Origin: Lacipirellula parvula
GTDB lineage: Bacteria > Planctomycetota > Planctomycetia > Pirellulales > Lacipirellulaceae
Assembly (NCBI RefSeq): GCF_009177095.1
Contig: NZ_AP021861.1
Span: 1,904,501-1,968,500 of the forward strand
Reading direction: 5' to 3'
DNA length: 64,000 bases
A model generated the notes under the pieces. The model did not search any database. It was not told the DNA's origin and worked only from the letters and a program-made list of their open reading frames with translations. Each line of letters starts with the position of its first letter. Positions within the stretch are counted from its first letter, which is position 1. Shown one piece after another: positions 1-9,623 of this stretch. The position numbers and the translations under genes are program-made.

Positions 1-482
1 AGCACGTCGGCCGGCTCTTGGCCCGTTTCGAGGTGGATCGCCTGGCCGTTCTTCGCAGCGTAATCGCAGACGTCGCGGGTCACCTTCAGCACGTCTTGAT
101 AAGCGGCGCTCGACCGATCGTGCGGAACGAAACCGAGGTGGAGGCCGACCACATCGACGCCCATCAGGTGGGCAAAGTCGGCGATTTCCTTTAGCTCTGC
201 CACTCGAGCTGCGCGGGTTTCCAGCGGCACGAGGCCGATCGTCCGCTCCACCGTCGGAATGTCGGCGTAGCTTTCGCCCTCAAAGCCGGCGAAAACGACG
301 GTGACGCGGATGCCGAGGTCCTTCAGCTTCGCGACGAATTCCTTGGCCCGTTCCGGCGTGCGCGATCCGGCATGCGGGGTGTGGAGGTGCGCGGTCGAAA
401 TCCCGAGCTCATGGGCCGTGTCGGGACGGACACCCAACCCGGCGTCGATGCTGATGAAGACTCCAATCGGCCACTTGCTCAT
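1..482 (-). CDS. Sugar phosphate isomerase/epimerase, TIM barrel (3' end outside window)
   Basis: About 160 codons are visible, from an ATG at 482 to the window edge; the C-terminus lies outside. A Shine-Dalgarno (AAGGA) sits 7 bases before the ATG. The protein begins MSKWPIGVFISIDAGLG and carries HLGFVPHDR and HLETGQE, the strand-end His and Glu type of metal ligands seen in the xylose-isomerase-like AP_endonuc_2 fold. There is no signal peptide, so it is probably cytoplasmic. It lies 57 bases downstream of a second member of the same fold on the same strand, which suggests one operon acting on sugars or inositols. The exact substrate cannot be read from the sequence. Confidence 0.8.
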   Translation of the reverse strand, partial: MSKWPIGVFISIDAGLGVRPDTAHELGISTAHLHTPHAGSRTPERAKEFVAKLKDLGIRVTVVFAGFEGESYADIPTVERTIGLVPLETRAARVAELKEIADFAHLMGVDVVGLHLGFVPHDRSSAAYQDVLKVTRDVCDYAAKNGQAIHLETGQEPADV

Positions 483-539
483 GATTTTTCCTTAACCCAG
501 TTCCACTTCTATTCGAATTGAATTGGTAAGCGCGGACTT

Positions 540-1463
540 TCACGCCAGCAGTGTTTGATCCATGCGTTTGGCGACGTCGGTCAGCCACTCGCGGTCGCCG
601 CCGGCCACCTCCGCCGTGCACCAGCCGGAGAACTTGATCTCGCGGAGCGCCTCGCGGACGGCGGCCCAGTTGACGTCCCCTTCACCGATCTTGGCGTCGA
701 ACCCCTTGGTGGTACTCCAGTCCTTCACGTCGAGTTTAACGATCCGCGATCCGAGCGTGCGGATCCAGTTCTCGCTCGGCGAGAACTTCACGACGTTGCC
801 GATATCGAAGTACGATCCGACCCACGGGTTGTCGATTTCATCAATGTAGTCGCGGAGCTGTTCCGGCGTTTCGCAGAAGCCGTTCCAGACGTTTTCGATG
901 AGGACGCGGACGCCGAGTTTGCTCGCGAGCGGCAGTACTTGGCGAATGCCGACGATCGAGCGCTGCCAGACATGGTCGTGGTTCTCGTCGGCGCCGTTGA
1001 CGCGGCCGGGGACGAGCAGCACCGAGAAGCCGCCAAAGGCGTGGCAGTCGAGAATCGCTTGCCGCAGGATTGCGACCCCTTCGTCGCGGACTTTCGCATC
1101 GGGGGCCGAGAGTCGGACGTCCCAATGTTTCATATCAACCAGCCCGTGGACGGGCAGGCCGGTGGCATCGCTCGCCTTGCGGACCTCCTCGGCAGAGAAG
1201 TCGGCCGGGCTGATGAGCTCCATGCCGTCGTAGCCGATTTCTTTACAAATCTGAAAGTGATCGAGGACCGTGGGGGCGCCTTCGATCATGCCCCACTTCA
1301 CTGCTTTGTAGAGTTGTAGCTTGTCTGGCGACGCTCCGGCGGCTCGTTGAGCCGCGGCTGATTCGCCCGAGTTGGTCGGTATGGCGGAGCCGATCGCCGC
1401 GATGGCGGCGGCAGTCGTGGCCTGACGCAGGAAGTTACGGCGGTTGGAAGCAGTGGCGTTCAT
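540..1463 (-). CDS. Tat-exported sugar phosphate isomerase/epimerase family protein
   Basis: 307 residues. I chose the ATG at 1463 because GGGGAG lies about 8 bases upstream; the open frame continues 31 codons further but without a signal. The N-terminus NRRNFLRQ followed by an Ala-rich hydrophobic stretch is a twin-arginine signal, so the folded enzyme is probably exported. Motifs typical of xylose-isomerase-like TIM barrels are visible: LIENVWNG with the metal-ligand Glu, and SYFDIGN. The family includes hydroxypyruvate isomerases, inosose dehydratases and tagatose epimerases; the substrate is unknown. It is the first gene of a probable two-gene operon and is divergent from an AraC regulator that may control it. 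Confidence 0.85.
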   Translation of the reverse strand: MNATASNRRNFLRQATTAAAIAAIGSAIPTNSGESAAAQRAAGASPDKLQLYKAVKWGMIEGAPTVLDHFQICKEIGYDGMELISPADFSAEEVRKASDATGLPVHGLVDMKHWDVRLSAPDAKVRDEGVAILRQAILDCHAFGGFSVLLVPGRVNGADENHDHVWQRSIVGIRQVLPLASKLGVRVLIENVWNGFCETPEQLRDYIDEIDNPWVGSYFDIGNVVKFSPSENWIRTLGSRIVKLDVKDWSTTKGFDAKIGEGDVNWAAVREALREIKFSGWCTAEVAGGDREWLTDVAKRMDQTLLA

Positions 1464-1669
1464 CGAGTGCGTCTCCCCAGGCTCAGGCAGTTGAAGGGTC
1501 GGCGAACCCACCATGATGGGCGTTGCCGTGGCTCCTGTCTCCCCGGTCTGTTGCAATTTCTTGTACAGATTTTGCGCGATCTCGCGTTACAATCGGGGCC
1601 ACGAGTTATGTGCGGCCCAATCGCCCCCGCGGCGGTCCTTCGCCACGCTTACTCCAACGGTTGAGAGCG
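1464..1669. promoter_or_regulatory. Divergent intergenic region between isomerase operon and AraC regulator
   Basis: This 206-base gap separates two divergent start codons, so it must hold promoters for both directions. I saw no convincing -35/-10 pair or long palindrome. An AraC-type operator would be expected here by analogy with other divergent AraC/sugar operons; that is inference from the layout. Confidence 0.4.
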
Positions 1670-2590
1670 ATGCAGCCATCCTTCGAAAAACTGATCCCGC
1701 CCACCGGCAGCTCGATCCGCTGTTTCGATCGGAGCATTATCGAGAAACCGGCCGGGTGGCACTACCATCCTGAGGTCGAAATCTGCCTGATTGAGCGCGG
1801 TTCGGGAACCCGCTTCGTCGGCGACCATATCGGTAACTACGCCGACGGCGACTTGGTCCTGCTGGGGGCGAATCTCCCGCACCACTGGGCGTCGGACGAG
1901 TTTCGCGGGCAGCGCTACGACCGGCACCCAGCCGTGGTGGTGCAGTTCGACCCAGTGCAGTTTGGCGGGCAATTCTTTGGCCTGCCGGAAATGGTCGATA
2001 CGGTCGAACTGCTCGATCGCGCTGGCCGCGGGTTGCATGTTCGCGGCGAAACGCAGCAACGTGTGGCGGTTGCCGTGCGGGAGATGCTGCGGCAACGCCC
2101 CTCCGCGCGACTGTTATCGCTGCTGGGTATTCTCAACTTGCTAGCCCAATCGGCCGATTTGGCGCCGCTAGCCAGCCCCGGATTCGCCCCTTCGTTCCAC
2201 CCCCGACTGCAAGATCGTCTCAACCGGGTCTGCAAGTACATCCACGATCACCTCGCCGAACCGTCGCTCAACCAAGGCGATTTGGCAAAATTGGCCGGGA
2301 TGCACCCTTCGGCGTTCAGCCGATTTTTCAAGAACGGCACCCAGCGAACGGTGACCGACTACGTCAACGAGCTGCGCATCGGCCTCGCCTCGCGGCTGCT
2401 GCTAGAGACTGAGCTGAGCATCCTTGAGGTCTGCCTCCGCTCGGGGTATGAAAATGCGTCGAACTTCAATCGGCGATTCCGCGAGTTCCGCGGAATGACG
2501 CCGCGAGATTTTCGAGCCGCGCATCGGGCGCCTGGCGGCCACCCGCAGCGTGCGTTCGAGCCCCCTCCCCGCGCTGCCGCGCCAGCGTGA
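1670..2590 (+). CDS. AraC family transcriptional regulator
   Basis: 306 residues from the ATG at 1670; the open frame reaches back to 1523, but those 49 residues are Arg/Ser/Pro-rich and unlike the family. The N-terminal half is a cupin sensor domain (GWHYHPEVEICLIERGSGT near residue 30, then a DGDLVLLG strand). The C-terminal about 100 residues hold two helix-turn-helix motifs, with the characteristic second-helix signature LEVCLRSGYENASNFNRRFR followed by GMTPRDFR. It is a DNA-binding regulator that probably senses a sugar. It is divergent from the two isomerase genes, its likely targets. Its stop lies 47 bases before the ppc start. Confidence 0.9.
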   Translation: MQPSFEKLIPPTGSSIRCFDRSIIEKPAGWHYHPEVEICLIERGSGTRFVGDHIGNYADGDLVLLGANLPHHWASDEFRGQRYDRHPAVVVQFDPVQFGGQFFGLPEMVDTVELLDRAGRGLHVRGETQQRVAVAVREMLRQRPSARLLSLLGILNLLAQSADLAPLASPGFAPSFHPRLQDRLNRVCKYIHDHLAEPSLNQGDLAKLAGMHPSAFSRFFKNGTQRTVTDYVNELRIGLASRLLLETELSILEVCLRSGYENASNFNRRFREFRGMTPRDFRAAHRAPGGHPQRAFEPPPRAAAPA

Positions 2591-2637
2591 AGCCCTCCCT
2601 GCCCCCCACCTTCCCTCCCCACCCCACAAAGACTGCC

Positions 2638-5403
2638 ATGGCTGCCAACGGCGACTCCCATTCCGAATTGCGCCGCGAGATCGACGACCTTGGACGAATG
2701 GTCGGGACGACGATCACCCGCTTCGCCGGCGACGCGGGGCTGGAACTGGTGGAGAAGGTTCGCGGTTTAGCGCGTTCGATGCGTGAAGGGAACGCCGAAG
2801 CGGGGGCGTCGCTTAAGTCGCTTCTCGCGGAACTCGACGAAGCTCAGTTGAAGATTGTGGTCCGCAGCTTCAGCATCTTCCTGGAACTAGCCAACGTCGC
2901 TGAGGACCGCCAGCGGATTCGCACGCTGCAGCAGCGCGAAGAGGCGTCGTTCCCTGAACCTCGCAAGGAATCGATTCGCGACGCGATCGCCGCGTTTAAA
3001 AGTCGCGGCCTCACCGCGTCGGAAGTACAGACGCTCGTCAATCGCGTGGCGATCGAGTTGGTGCTCACCGCTCATCCCACCGAGGCCAAGCGGCGCTCGG
3101 TGCGGCGGATTTTGCGTCGCATTCATAAAACGCTCGCTGAACGCGACGAGCAACAGGGACAATCGCGGCAACAGGCCCGCATCAATCGGCATTTGCAGAG
3201 CGAAATGGAAATGCTCTGGCAAACGGATTTCATTCGTCCGCGCCGGCCGACGGTACTCGACGAAGTAATGCGCGGGCTCGCGTTCCTGCCGGTGCTGTGG
3301 GAAGAGGCGCCGGCGCTGCTCGATGAGCTGCGGCAAGCGCTCCAGGCCGACTATCCGACGGTGAAGCTGCAACACGACCCGCCGCTGATTCGTTACGGCT
3401 CGTGGATGGGGGGCGATCGCGACGGCAATCCGTTCGTGACGCCGGAGGTAACGCAGCAAACGCTCGAACGCCTCCGCCGCACGGCGATCGACTTGCACCT
3501 CGAAACGGGGCGGCAGCTCTCGAAGTATCTCAGCATTTCCGACCGCGAAACGCCGCCGCCGCCGGCGCTGACCGAGGCGATTCGCCGCGTGGGGGCTCAA
3601 TTCCCGGAGTTGGCCGAAGAGTTGAAGTCGCAGCGGCCGCTCGAATCGTATCGCCAGTGGTTCCATGCGATCGAATGGCGGCTCGGCAAAACCGCGGCGG
3701 TGTCACTCGCAGGGGGCGCTACCCCGCCCCCCGGCGCCTACCAATCGGCGAGCGAACTGTGGGCCGACGTCAACGTCGCCGCAACCGCTCTGCTGGCGAC
3801 GCGAAACAGCACGACCGAAGCGGTCGAAGTGCAGCCGTGGCTCGACCAGATTTTGCTCTTCGGTTTTCACACCGAACGGCTCGACGTGCGGCAACATTCG
3901 GGCGTCTACCGCGCCGTCATCGACGAACTGTGGCAAGCGATGGGTGTCGTTGAAGCGGGCGCCACGCTCGATGAAGCGACACGCTGCGACCGCCTGCTGC
4001 AGACAATCGGCCGGCCGATTCCAACCACCGGCGTCGAACTCTCGCCCGCGGCGAAAGAGACGCTCGACCTCTTCACACTCCTCCGCCGCGTCGGCCGACG
4101 CTTCGGCATGAGCGCGCTCGGCGGCCATGTGATCAGCATGACCGAGTATGCGAGCGACATCCTCACGGTGTTGTGGCTGTGGCGTGCATCGGAAACGGTC
4201 GACGGCGGCGACCGGGCCGACGCCCAGTTGCTGCTGCCGATTGTGCCGCTGTTCGAGACGATCGACGATCTCAAGGGAGCGGCGGCCACGTTCCGGGCGA
4301 TGCTCGAGAAGCCGGCCTACCGCGAGCATCTGCGCGGCCTGAAGAACCAGCAGATGATCATGATCGGCTACTCCGACAGTACGAAGGATGGCGGCTACGT
4401 CGCGGCCCAGTGGTGTCTGTTCCAATCGCAAATCGAACTACAGCAGATTGCCGACGAGTTCGGCGTGACGCTCACCTTCTTCCACGGTCGCGGCGGCGCC
4501 CTTGGCCGCGGCGGCGGGCCGGCGGCGCGCAGCATTTTGTCGCTGCCGACTGAGGCCTTTTCCGGCTCGCTGCGACTAACTGAGCAAGGCGAAGTGTTGG
4601 CCGAGCGGTACGACAATCCCTACATCGCTCACCGCCATCTGGAGCAAGTCGCGTGGTCGACGCTCACCGCCGTCTCGCGACGCTCGCGCCAGGCGCCGAC
4701 CGAGTGGCAAGAAGCGATGGATCGTCTCGGCGCCGAATCGCTCGCCGCGTATCGCAAGTTCGTCGACCACCCGGCGTTCGGCGAGTATTACCGCCTGGCG
4801 ACGCCGATCAACGCGATCGAACGCTTGCCGATCGGCTCGCGACCCTCGAAGCGCAAGGCGAGCGGCCGGATCGAAGACTTGCGCGCCATTCCGTGGGTTT
4901 TCTCCTGGACGCAAAATCGCTGCATCATTCCCGCGTGGTACGGCATCGGCTCGGCGTGCGAGGCGCTCACCACCGCCGAGCCGTCGATGGCCGCGATCCT
5001 GGCCAATATGTACCGCCAGTGGTCGTTCTTCACCGCGATGATCGACAACGCGTCGCTCGCCCTCGCCAAGGCGAACATGACGGTGTTCAAGCAGTACGCG
5101 GAACTCGCGGCCGGCATCGCCGGGGCCGACGAACTCACCGCGTCGATCGTCGCCGAGTACGATCGCTCGCGCCGCGCGATCTTGACGATCACCGGCAATC
5201 GCGAGTTGCTCGACGAAGTCCCCTGGCTGCAGCGGTCGATCAACATTCGCAACGGTTATGTCGATCCGCTCAACATGATTCAGGTCGAACTCCTACAGCG
5301 GGCCGCTCGTGGCGCCGCGACGCCGGAGCGGCAGGAAGAGCTTGAATACCTGACGAATCTGACCGTCAAAGGCCTATCGACGGGGATGCGGACGACCGGC
5401 TAA
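2638..5403 (+). CDS. ppc: Phosphoenolpyruvate carboxylase
   Basis: 921 residues from the ATG at 2638; a GTG at 2587 would add 17 Pro-rich residues and overlap the AraC gene, so I rejected it. The enzyme carboxylates PEP with bicarbonate to oxaloacetate, replenishing the TCA cycle. Conserved sites are intact: VLTAHPTEAKRRS with the catalytic His at 146, GSWMGGDRDGNP, GYSDSTKDGG, FHGRGGALGRGGGP (His 616) and FSWTQNR. The length fits bacterial PEPC (about 880-940). The gene is complete and looks like an ordinary chromosomal copy. Confidence 0.97.
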   Translation: MAANGDSHSELRREIDDLGRMVGTTITRFAGDAGLELVEKVRGLARSMREGNAEAGASLKSLLAELDEAQLKIVVRSFSIFLELANVAEDRQRIRTLQQREEASFPEPRKESIRDAIAAFKSRGLTASEVQTLVNRVAIELVLTAHPTEAKRRSVRRILRRIHKTLAERDEQQGQSRQQARINRHLQSEMEMLWQTDFIRPRRPTVLDEVMRGLAFLPVLWEEAPALLDELRQALQADYPTVKLQHDPPLIRYGSWMGGDRDGNPFVTPEVTQQTLERLRRTAIDLHLETGRQLSKYLSISDRETPPPPALTEAIRRVGAQFPELAEELKSQRPLESYRQWFHAIEWRLGKTAAVSLAGGATPPPGAYQSASELWADVNVAATALLATRNSTTEAVEVQPWLDQILLFGFHTERLDVRQHSGVYRAVIDELWQAMGVVEAGATLDEATRCDRLLQTIGRPIPTTGVELSPAAKETLDLFTLLRRVGRRFGMSALGGHVISMTEYASDILTVLWLWRASETVDGGDRADAQLLLPIVPLFETIDDLKGAAATFRAMLEKPAYREHLRGLKNQQMIMIGYSDSTKDGGYVAAQWCLFQSQIELQQIADEFGVTLTFFHGRGGALGRGGGPAARSILSLPTEAFSGSLRLTEQGEVLAERYDNPYIAHRHLEQVAWSTLTAVSRRSRQAPTEWQEAMDRLGAESLAAYRKFVDHPAFGEYYRLATPINAIERLPIGSRPSKRKASGRIEDLRAIPWVFSWTQNRCIIPAWYGIGSACEALTTAEPSMAAILANMYRQWSFFTAMIDNASLALAKANMTVFKQYAELAAGIAGADELTASIVAEYDRSRRAILTITGNRELLDEVPWLQRSINIRNGYVDPLNMIQVELLQRAARGAATPERQEELEYLTNLTVKGLSTGMRTTG

Positions 5404-5552
5404 GCCGATTGGATGCGAGCACCATTGGTTCGCAGAACGATGAATCGCCTCCGCAAAAGCGAGAGACTTCTGCGTATGTGCGCTAGCGTCGAAACGGCAG
5501 CCTGCGAGTAAGATAAGAGCTGGAACAGCTCACTCCTTCTCCGAGAGGCAGC

Positions 5553-7874
5553 ATGGTCGGTCGCCGGTCTTGCCGTTGGTTTACGCACGCTTGTTGCGCG
5601 GTTACTAGCCTACTTGCTGCGGGCGAGGTTCGCGAAGCCCACGCGCAAACGGCGAGTCGCTCGTCGTGGGAAGCCGCCGACTTCCGCATCTGGGGGTACG
5701 TCCCGAATTGGACGACCGTTTCCCAGATCAACGCCTTCAGCACGAACGGCATTTACGATCACGTTTCCGACGTTTTGTACTTCGGCGGCGTGCAGCCGAA
5801 AGCGGATGGGACGCTCTACTACGCGTCCGGCGCCACCAGCCAGTTGGCGCCCTTAAAGACTGCGGCGCAAACGCGCGGCTTCTCGCTCCATTCGAGCATG
5901 TTCACCGTCAATGGCGGAGCGACCGACGACGTGTGGAACGCGATTGTCTCGAGTCCCACGACGCGAGCGACGTTCGTCAACAACGTGAAGAACTTTCTCG
6001 CCGCCAACAACATGAAGGGGTACAACCTCGACTGGGAGCGCCCGGGCGACGCCACCGAGTGGGGCAACTACACGCAGCTGGCGCGTGAACTCCGCACCGC
6101 GTTGAATCCGCTCGGCATCGAGGTTTCGGTCTGCGACTTCGGCAGCACCGACTACACGTGGGACAACACGGCGTTGTTCGATGCGAAGGTCTACGACCAG
6201 ATTTTCGTGATGAGCTACCATCTCACGGCATCGTCCACGGGGACTTACACGAATCAAAAACTCGGCCTGACGGGGCAAGGCGCCGCCAAGGCGTTCTCCA
6301 ACGACCAGATCGGGATTGGCTTCGGTACCTGGGGCCAAGGCGGCCCCGCGACAGTCAGCCTGCAAACGATCGTCAACGCGAACCCCAACCTACCCTACGA
6401 CGCCCTCACGTTCACCGGCACCATCAACGACATCAACGGCGTCTCGCGCACCGGCACCTGGAATATTGAGAGCCGCAAGCAAGTCCGCGAGAAGGTGCAA
6501 CTCGCCATCGACCGCGGCATGCCCGGGCTGTTTTCGTGGACGATGCACTACGACGCGACCGGTAAGTACAGCCTCCACCGCGTCGCCCAGCACTATGCGA
6601 TGGTGAAAAAGCAGACGCCGGATCTCAATCTCGACGGCAAAGTCGACGCCGCCGATGCCAACGCCCTCGCCGACAACATGGGAACGTACTCCACCGCCAC
6701 CGGGACGGCCGCCGGCGCTCAGTTCGAAGCCTTCTACTGGAACGGCAACTGGGAGAAGGGCGACCGTGACGGCAACGGCTACGTCAATCAGGCCGACGCC
6801 ACGTGGCTCGCTGGCCGCTACGCTGCATTGGGCGTGGCGCTGCCCGACCGCCTCGCCTTCACCGGCGAGTTCGAAAAGTTCACTGGCTCCCTCGGTCTCA
6901 ACGGCCGCTGGAAGGCTGGCGCCACGCGCGCCGGCTTCGAAGAGACGGGCAACTTCCACCAACAAAACCTGGGCAATCTGCCCTTCGCCGGCAGCGGCGC
7001 CGGCGCTAACAAGTATTCCGCTTCGTCCGTCACGATCCGCAACCAAACCGCCGGCGAAGTCGCCGATGGAGTCAATGGCGCGCAGCGAACAATGAAAACG
7101 ACGCTGGCCGAAGCGGTCGATCTCGCCGCTGAAGGCGACTCCTACCTCACGTTCGTCGTTCGGCAAAACACCGCGTCGCTCACGGCGACGCAGCTCGACT
7201 CGGCGAATCGGACGCTGTCGCTCGAACTGCTCAACTCTGCCAATCTGGTGCAGTACGATTTCTCGTTCCTCGGCCAGCAAACGGATTTCAGCATTCGCAG
7301 CCAAGCCGACGCAGCGGGCGACGATGTGACGGCCGACGGATTCGCCGCCGACGCGACGTACTTGTTCGTCGCCAAGATTTCCGGCAACGGCTCCGCGGCC
7401 AACACGCTGCAGGCGTCGTTGTTCGCCTACGGTTCCCACGTCGGCAACTTTACCGATCCGCAATTTGAGTGGATGCTAACGGCCAACGGCGGCGCCGGCT
7501 TCGATCCGATCATTACGCAGTTGCAGTTCAAATCGTCCGCCGAAGGGAGTTTCAGCGTTAGCAATTTGCTCGTCGGGCAAGAAAGTAATTTTTTCGCCGC
7601 CCCCGTCGCGGGCGACTTCAACGCCGACGGCGTCGTCGACGCTGCTGATCTTGAACGTTGGAAGCTAGGCGTTGGAACCACGAACGCCACTCACTGGGAT
7701 GGTGATGCGAACGACGACGGCGTCGTCGACGGAGCCGACTTCCTGGTGTGGCAACGCAACCTCGGGCAAACGGCGGCGACCAGCGTCGCTGCCGCCGTTC
7801 CCGAGCCATGTTCGCTGGCTCTCGCTTCCATCGCCCTCGCAGCGTCGCTGATGCGCCGGCGCAGCGCTTCCTAA
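5553..7874 (+). CDS. Secreted GH18-like glycoside hydrolase with two dockerin-like repeats and PEP-CTERM tail
   Basis: 773 residues; GAGAGG lies just before the ATG. After an N-terminal signal (VTSLLAAGEVREAHAQ) comes a TIM barrel of chitinase type: GYNLDWERPG carries the DxE catalytic pair (Asp160, Glu162), then FVMSYHLT and GLFSWTMHYD, which match later GH18 strands. A dockerin-like Ca-binding pair follows (LNLDGKVDAADAN and DRDGNGYVNQADAT), then a beta-rich middle region of unknown fold, then a second pair (GDFNADGVVDAADL, GDANDDGVVDGADF). The end is VPEP, a hydrophobic helix and RRR: a PEP-CTERM exosortase signal. It probably attacks chitin-like or related N-acetylglucosamine polymers at the cell surface; activity is inferred. 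Confidence 0.85.
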   Translation: MVGRRSCRWFTHACCAVTSLLAAGEVREAHAQTASRSSWEAADFRIWGYVPNWTTVSQINAFSTNGIYDHVSDVLYFGGVQPKADGTLYYASGATSQLAPLKTAAQTRGFSLHSSMFTVNGGATDDVWNAIVSSPTTRATFVNNVKNFLAANNMKGYNLDWERPGDATEWGNYTQLARELRTALNPLGIEVSVCDFGSTDYTWDNTALFDAKVYDQIFVMSYHLTASSTGTYTNQKLGLTGQGAAKAFSNDQIGIGFGTWGQGGPATVSLQTIVNANPNLPYDALTFTGTINDINGVSRTGTWNIESRKQVREKVQLAIDRGMPGLFSWTMHYDATGKYSLHRVAQHYAMVKKQTPDLNLDGKVDAADANALADNMGTYSTATGTAAGAQFEAFYWNGNWEKGDRDGNGYVNQADATWLAGRYAALGVALPDRLAFTGEFEKFTGSLGLNGRWKAGATRAGFEETGNFHQQNLGNLPFAGSGAGANKYSASSVTIRNQTAGEVADGVNGAQRTMKTTLAEAVDLAAEGDSYLTFVVRQNTASLTATQLDSANRTLSLELLNSANLVQYDFSFLGQQTDFSIRSQADAAGDDVTADGFAADATYLFVAKISGNGSAANTLQASLFAYGSHVGNFTDPQFEWMLTANGGAGFDPIITQLQFKSSAEGSFSVSNLLVGQESNFFAAPVAGDFNADGVVDAADLERWKLGVGTTNATHWDGDANDDGVVDGADFLVWQRNLGQTAATSVAAAVPEPCSLALASIALAASLMRRRSAS

Positions 7875-7875
7875 C

Positions 7876-7896
7876 CGCCAGGCTTACTTCCTGGCG
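7876..7896. terminator. Hairpin between convergent genes
   Basis: CGCCAGG and CCTGGCG form a perfect 7-bp stem with a 7-base loop, two bases after the stop of the GH18-like gene and before the stop of the convergent dehydrogenase. No T-run follows, so it is at best a weak or factor-assisted terminator. Confidence 0.4.
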
Positions 7897-7937
7897 ACGC
7901 TGCCGCGACGATCGAAACGGCCGCTTGCCGGCCGCGC

Positions 7938-9623
7938 TCAGGCGAGGTCCGCAGGGCCGTCGAGCAGTTGCGCTCGCCGCCGATACGCTGCGAGCCGGAT
8001 CGCTCCGCAGGCGAGCAGCACGCCGGTGCCCGGTTCAGGGATGACGGTGGAACTGGTCCCGCGCGAGACGTTCAGCGATGACCAGCCAAAATTGCGTTGC
8101 CAAATTAGGTAGTCGGCGCTGTCGACTCTGCCGTCGCCGTTAGCATCGCCATTGGCAGCCGCCGCGCCCTCGGTAATGCCGAACCCGCCGTCCCAAATCG
8201 CCAAATCAGCCTCGTCGACCTTGGCGTCGGCGTTGAAGTCTCCCGGCATCAACTTGTCAGTCACGATCCGGTAGATCTCCCCGGTGTACATATAAGTGAT
8301 GTAGATGTTGCCGACGGCGTCCTCGCTCAGGGCGACCGGTCCGAGCGGCCAACCTTCGTCAGTGGGAAGCTGCGGATTGAGGAACGTCACTTCCTGCGGC
8401 GTCGTTTCCGTCGCTGGCTTCAACATCCAAATTCGATTCAGCGACGTGTCGCCGAAGAAGTAGTTGCCCTGCAGTTCCGGATCTGGCCCGCGATAGGCAA
8501 TGCCGCCGAAGACCGTGATGCCCGTGAAGTTTTGGTCGACGCCGGCCGTTCCCGGCCGCGCGTAGTCGTAGATCGGTTCAACCGGGGTGACCGGCAAGTC
8601 GCCTGAAGTGTTCGGATTATCGAGCGAACCCTCGCGGATGCGCCACCCGTAATTCTCGCCCCCGGTGCTGGTTCCCAGTTGGCGATTGATTTCTTCCCGC
8701 TGTTGTTGGCCGACGTCGCCGATCCAGAGATCGCCGGTCGCTCGATCGAAACCAGCGCGGAACGGGTTCCGCAGCCCGTAAGCCCAAATCTCGTTGTCGC
8801 CGACCGGATCCTCGGCCCCCGGAGCATCGGGCGCAAACGGGTTGCCCGGCGACTGCGCCGTGTCGTAAGGAATGCCGTAGTTGCGCGCGTTGTCGTTGGG
8901 GAAGTCGTCGCGATTCACGTCGACTCGCAACACCTTGCCCAACAGGTTGTCCGTAATATCTTGCGCGTTGCCGGTGGGCTCGACGTGACCTGGGCCGGTG
9001 TCGTCGCCGTGGCCGCCGTCGCCCGACATGAGATAGAGGTAGCCGTCGTTCGGACCAAAACCAATCCAGCCGGCATTGTGGGCGTAGTCGGGCTTCGCCC
9101 AGCTGATGATCGGCGTGAATTCTGGGTTCGCGGTCGTTGCGTTAGCGCTCGGAGCGGTGTACTCGCGAATGTATTCGCTGAAGACGCTATCCGGGTCGTC
9201 GTCGTTCGCCGTCAATGAAAGGTAGAACTTGTGGTTGTTCTGAAAGTCAGGGTGAAACGCGAGCCCCAGCACCCCGCCTTCGCCAATGTTGTTTACGCCC
9301 GGAATCGTGAGGTACGGCGTTTCCTGCAGCTCGCCAGTGGTCAGATCGATGACTCTGACGGCAGCGGTTGCGTTCTCGCTCCATTCCGGCGAGCCGCGCT
9401 CGATGACGAACATTCGCTGCGGATCCCCCGGAGCGAAGGTCGCATACATCGGCCAGTTAAGGCCTTTCGCAACCAGCTGACGTCCGACGACGCCAGCGTC
9501 GGCGGCATTTGTACAGAAGCTAGCCGTTGCAACGGCTAGTAGCGACGACGCGCGGGAAAGACGGGCGGAACGCCGCCGGCCTCTCGGCGCGCGCGCCGAG
9601 GGCGTGAGTGGTGTCTGATTCAT
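7938..9623 (-). CDS. Secreted glucose/sorbosone dehydrogenase-like beta-propeller with dockerin-like and PEP-CTERM tail
   Basis: 561 residues from the ATG at 9623; the frame runs 83 codons further upstream but those residues are Arg-rich and not a signal. An Arg-rich start and Ala-rich hydrophobic stretch precede the propeller. GVLGLAFHPDFQNN, GDGGHGDD and EIWAYGLRNPFR are hallmark strands of the PQQ-dependent glucose/sorbosone dehydrogenase (GSDH) family, and GGENYGWRIREG is also typical. A dockerin-like pair (GDFNADAKVDEADL, GDANGDGRVDSADY) and a VIPEP tail follow, with an unusually long basic end. It probably oxidises sugars outside the cytoplasm; PQQ use is inferred from family. Confidence 0.85.
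   Translation of the reverse strand: MNQTPLTPSARAPRGRRRSARLSRASSLLAVATASFCTNAADAGVVGRQLVAKGLNWPMYATFAPGDPQRMFVIERGSPEWSENATAAVRVIDLTTGELQETPYLTIPGVNNIGEGGVLGLAFHPDFQNNHKFYLSLTANDDDPDSVFSEYIREYTAPSANATTANPEFTPIISWAKPDYAHNAGWIGFGPNDGYLYLMSGDGGHGDDTGPGHVEPTGNAQDITDNLLGKVLRVDVNRDDFPNDNARNYGIPYDTAQSPGNPFAPDAPGAEDPVGDNEIWAYGLRNPFRAGFDRATGDLWIGDVGQQQREEINRQLGTSTGGENYGWRIREGSLDNPNTSGDLPVTPVEPIYDYARPGTAGVDQNFTGITVFGGIAYRGPDPELQGNYFFGDTSLNRIWMLKPATETTPQEVTFLNPQLPTDEGWPLGPVALSEDAVGNIYITYMYTGEIYRIVTDKLMPGDFNADAKVDEADLAIWDGGFGITEGAAAANGDANGDGRVDSADYLIWQRNFGWSSLNVSRGTSSTVIPEPGTGVLLACGAIRLAAYRRRAQLLDGPADLA

Noticed and set aside
2887-3666. 259-codon minus-strand frame opposite ppc
   Set aside because: Shadow of PEP carboxylase, Arg-rich, no start signal or family match.
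6390-7463. 357-codon minus-strand frame opposite the GH18-like gene
   Set aside because: Arg/Val/Gly-rich shadow of a gene with clear signal peptide, catalytic motif and tail on the other strand.
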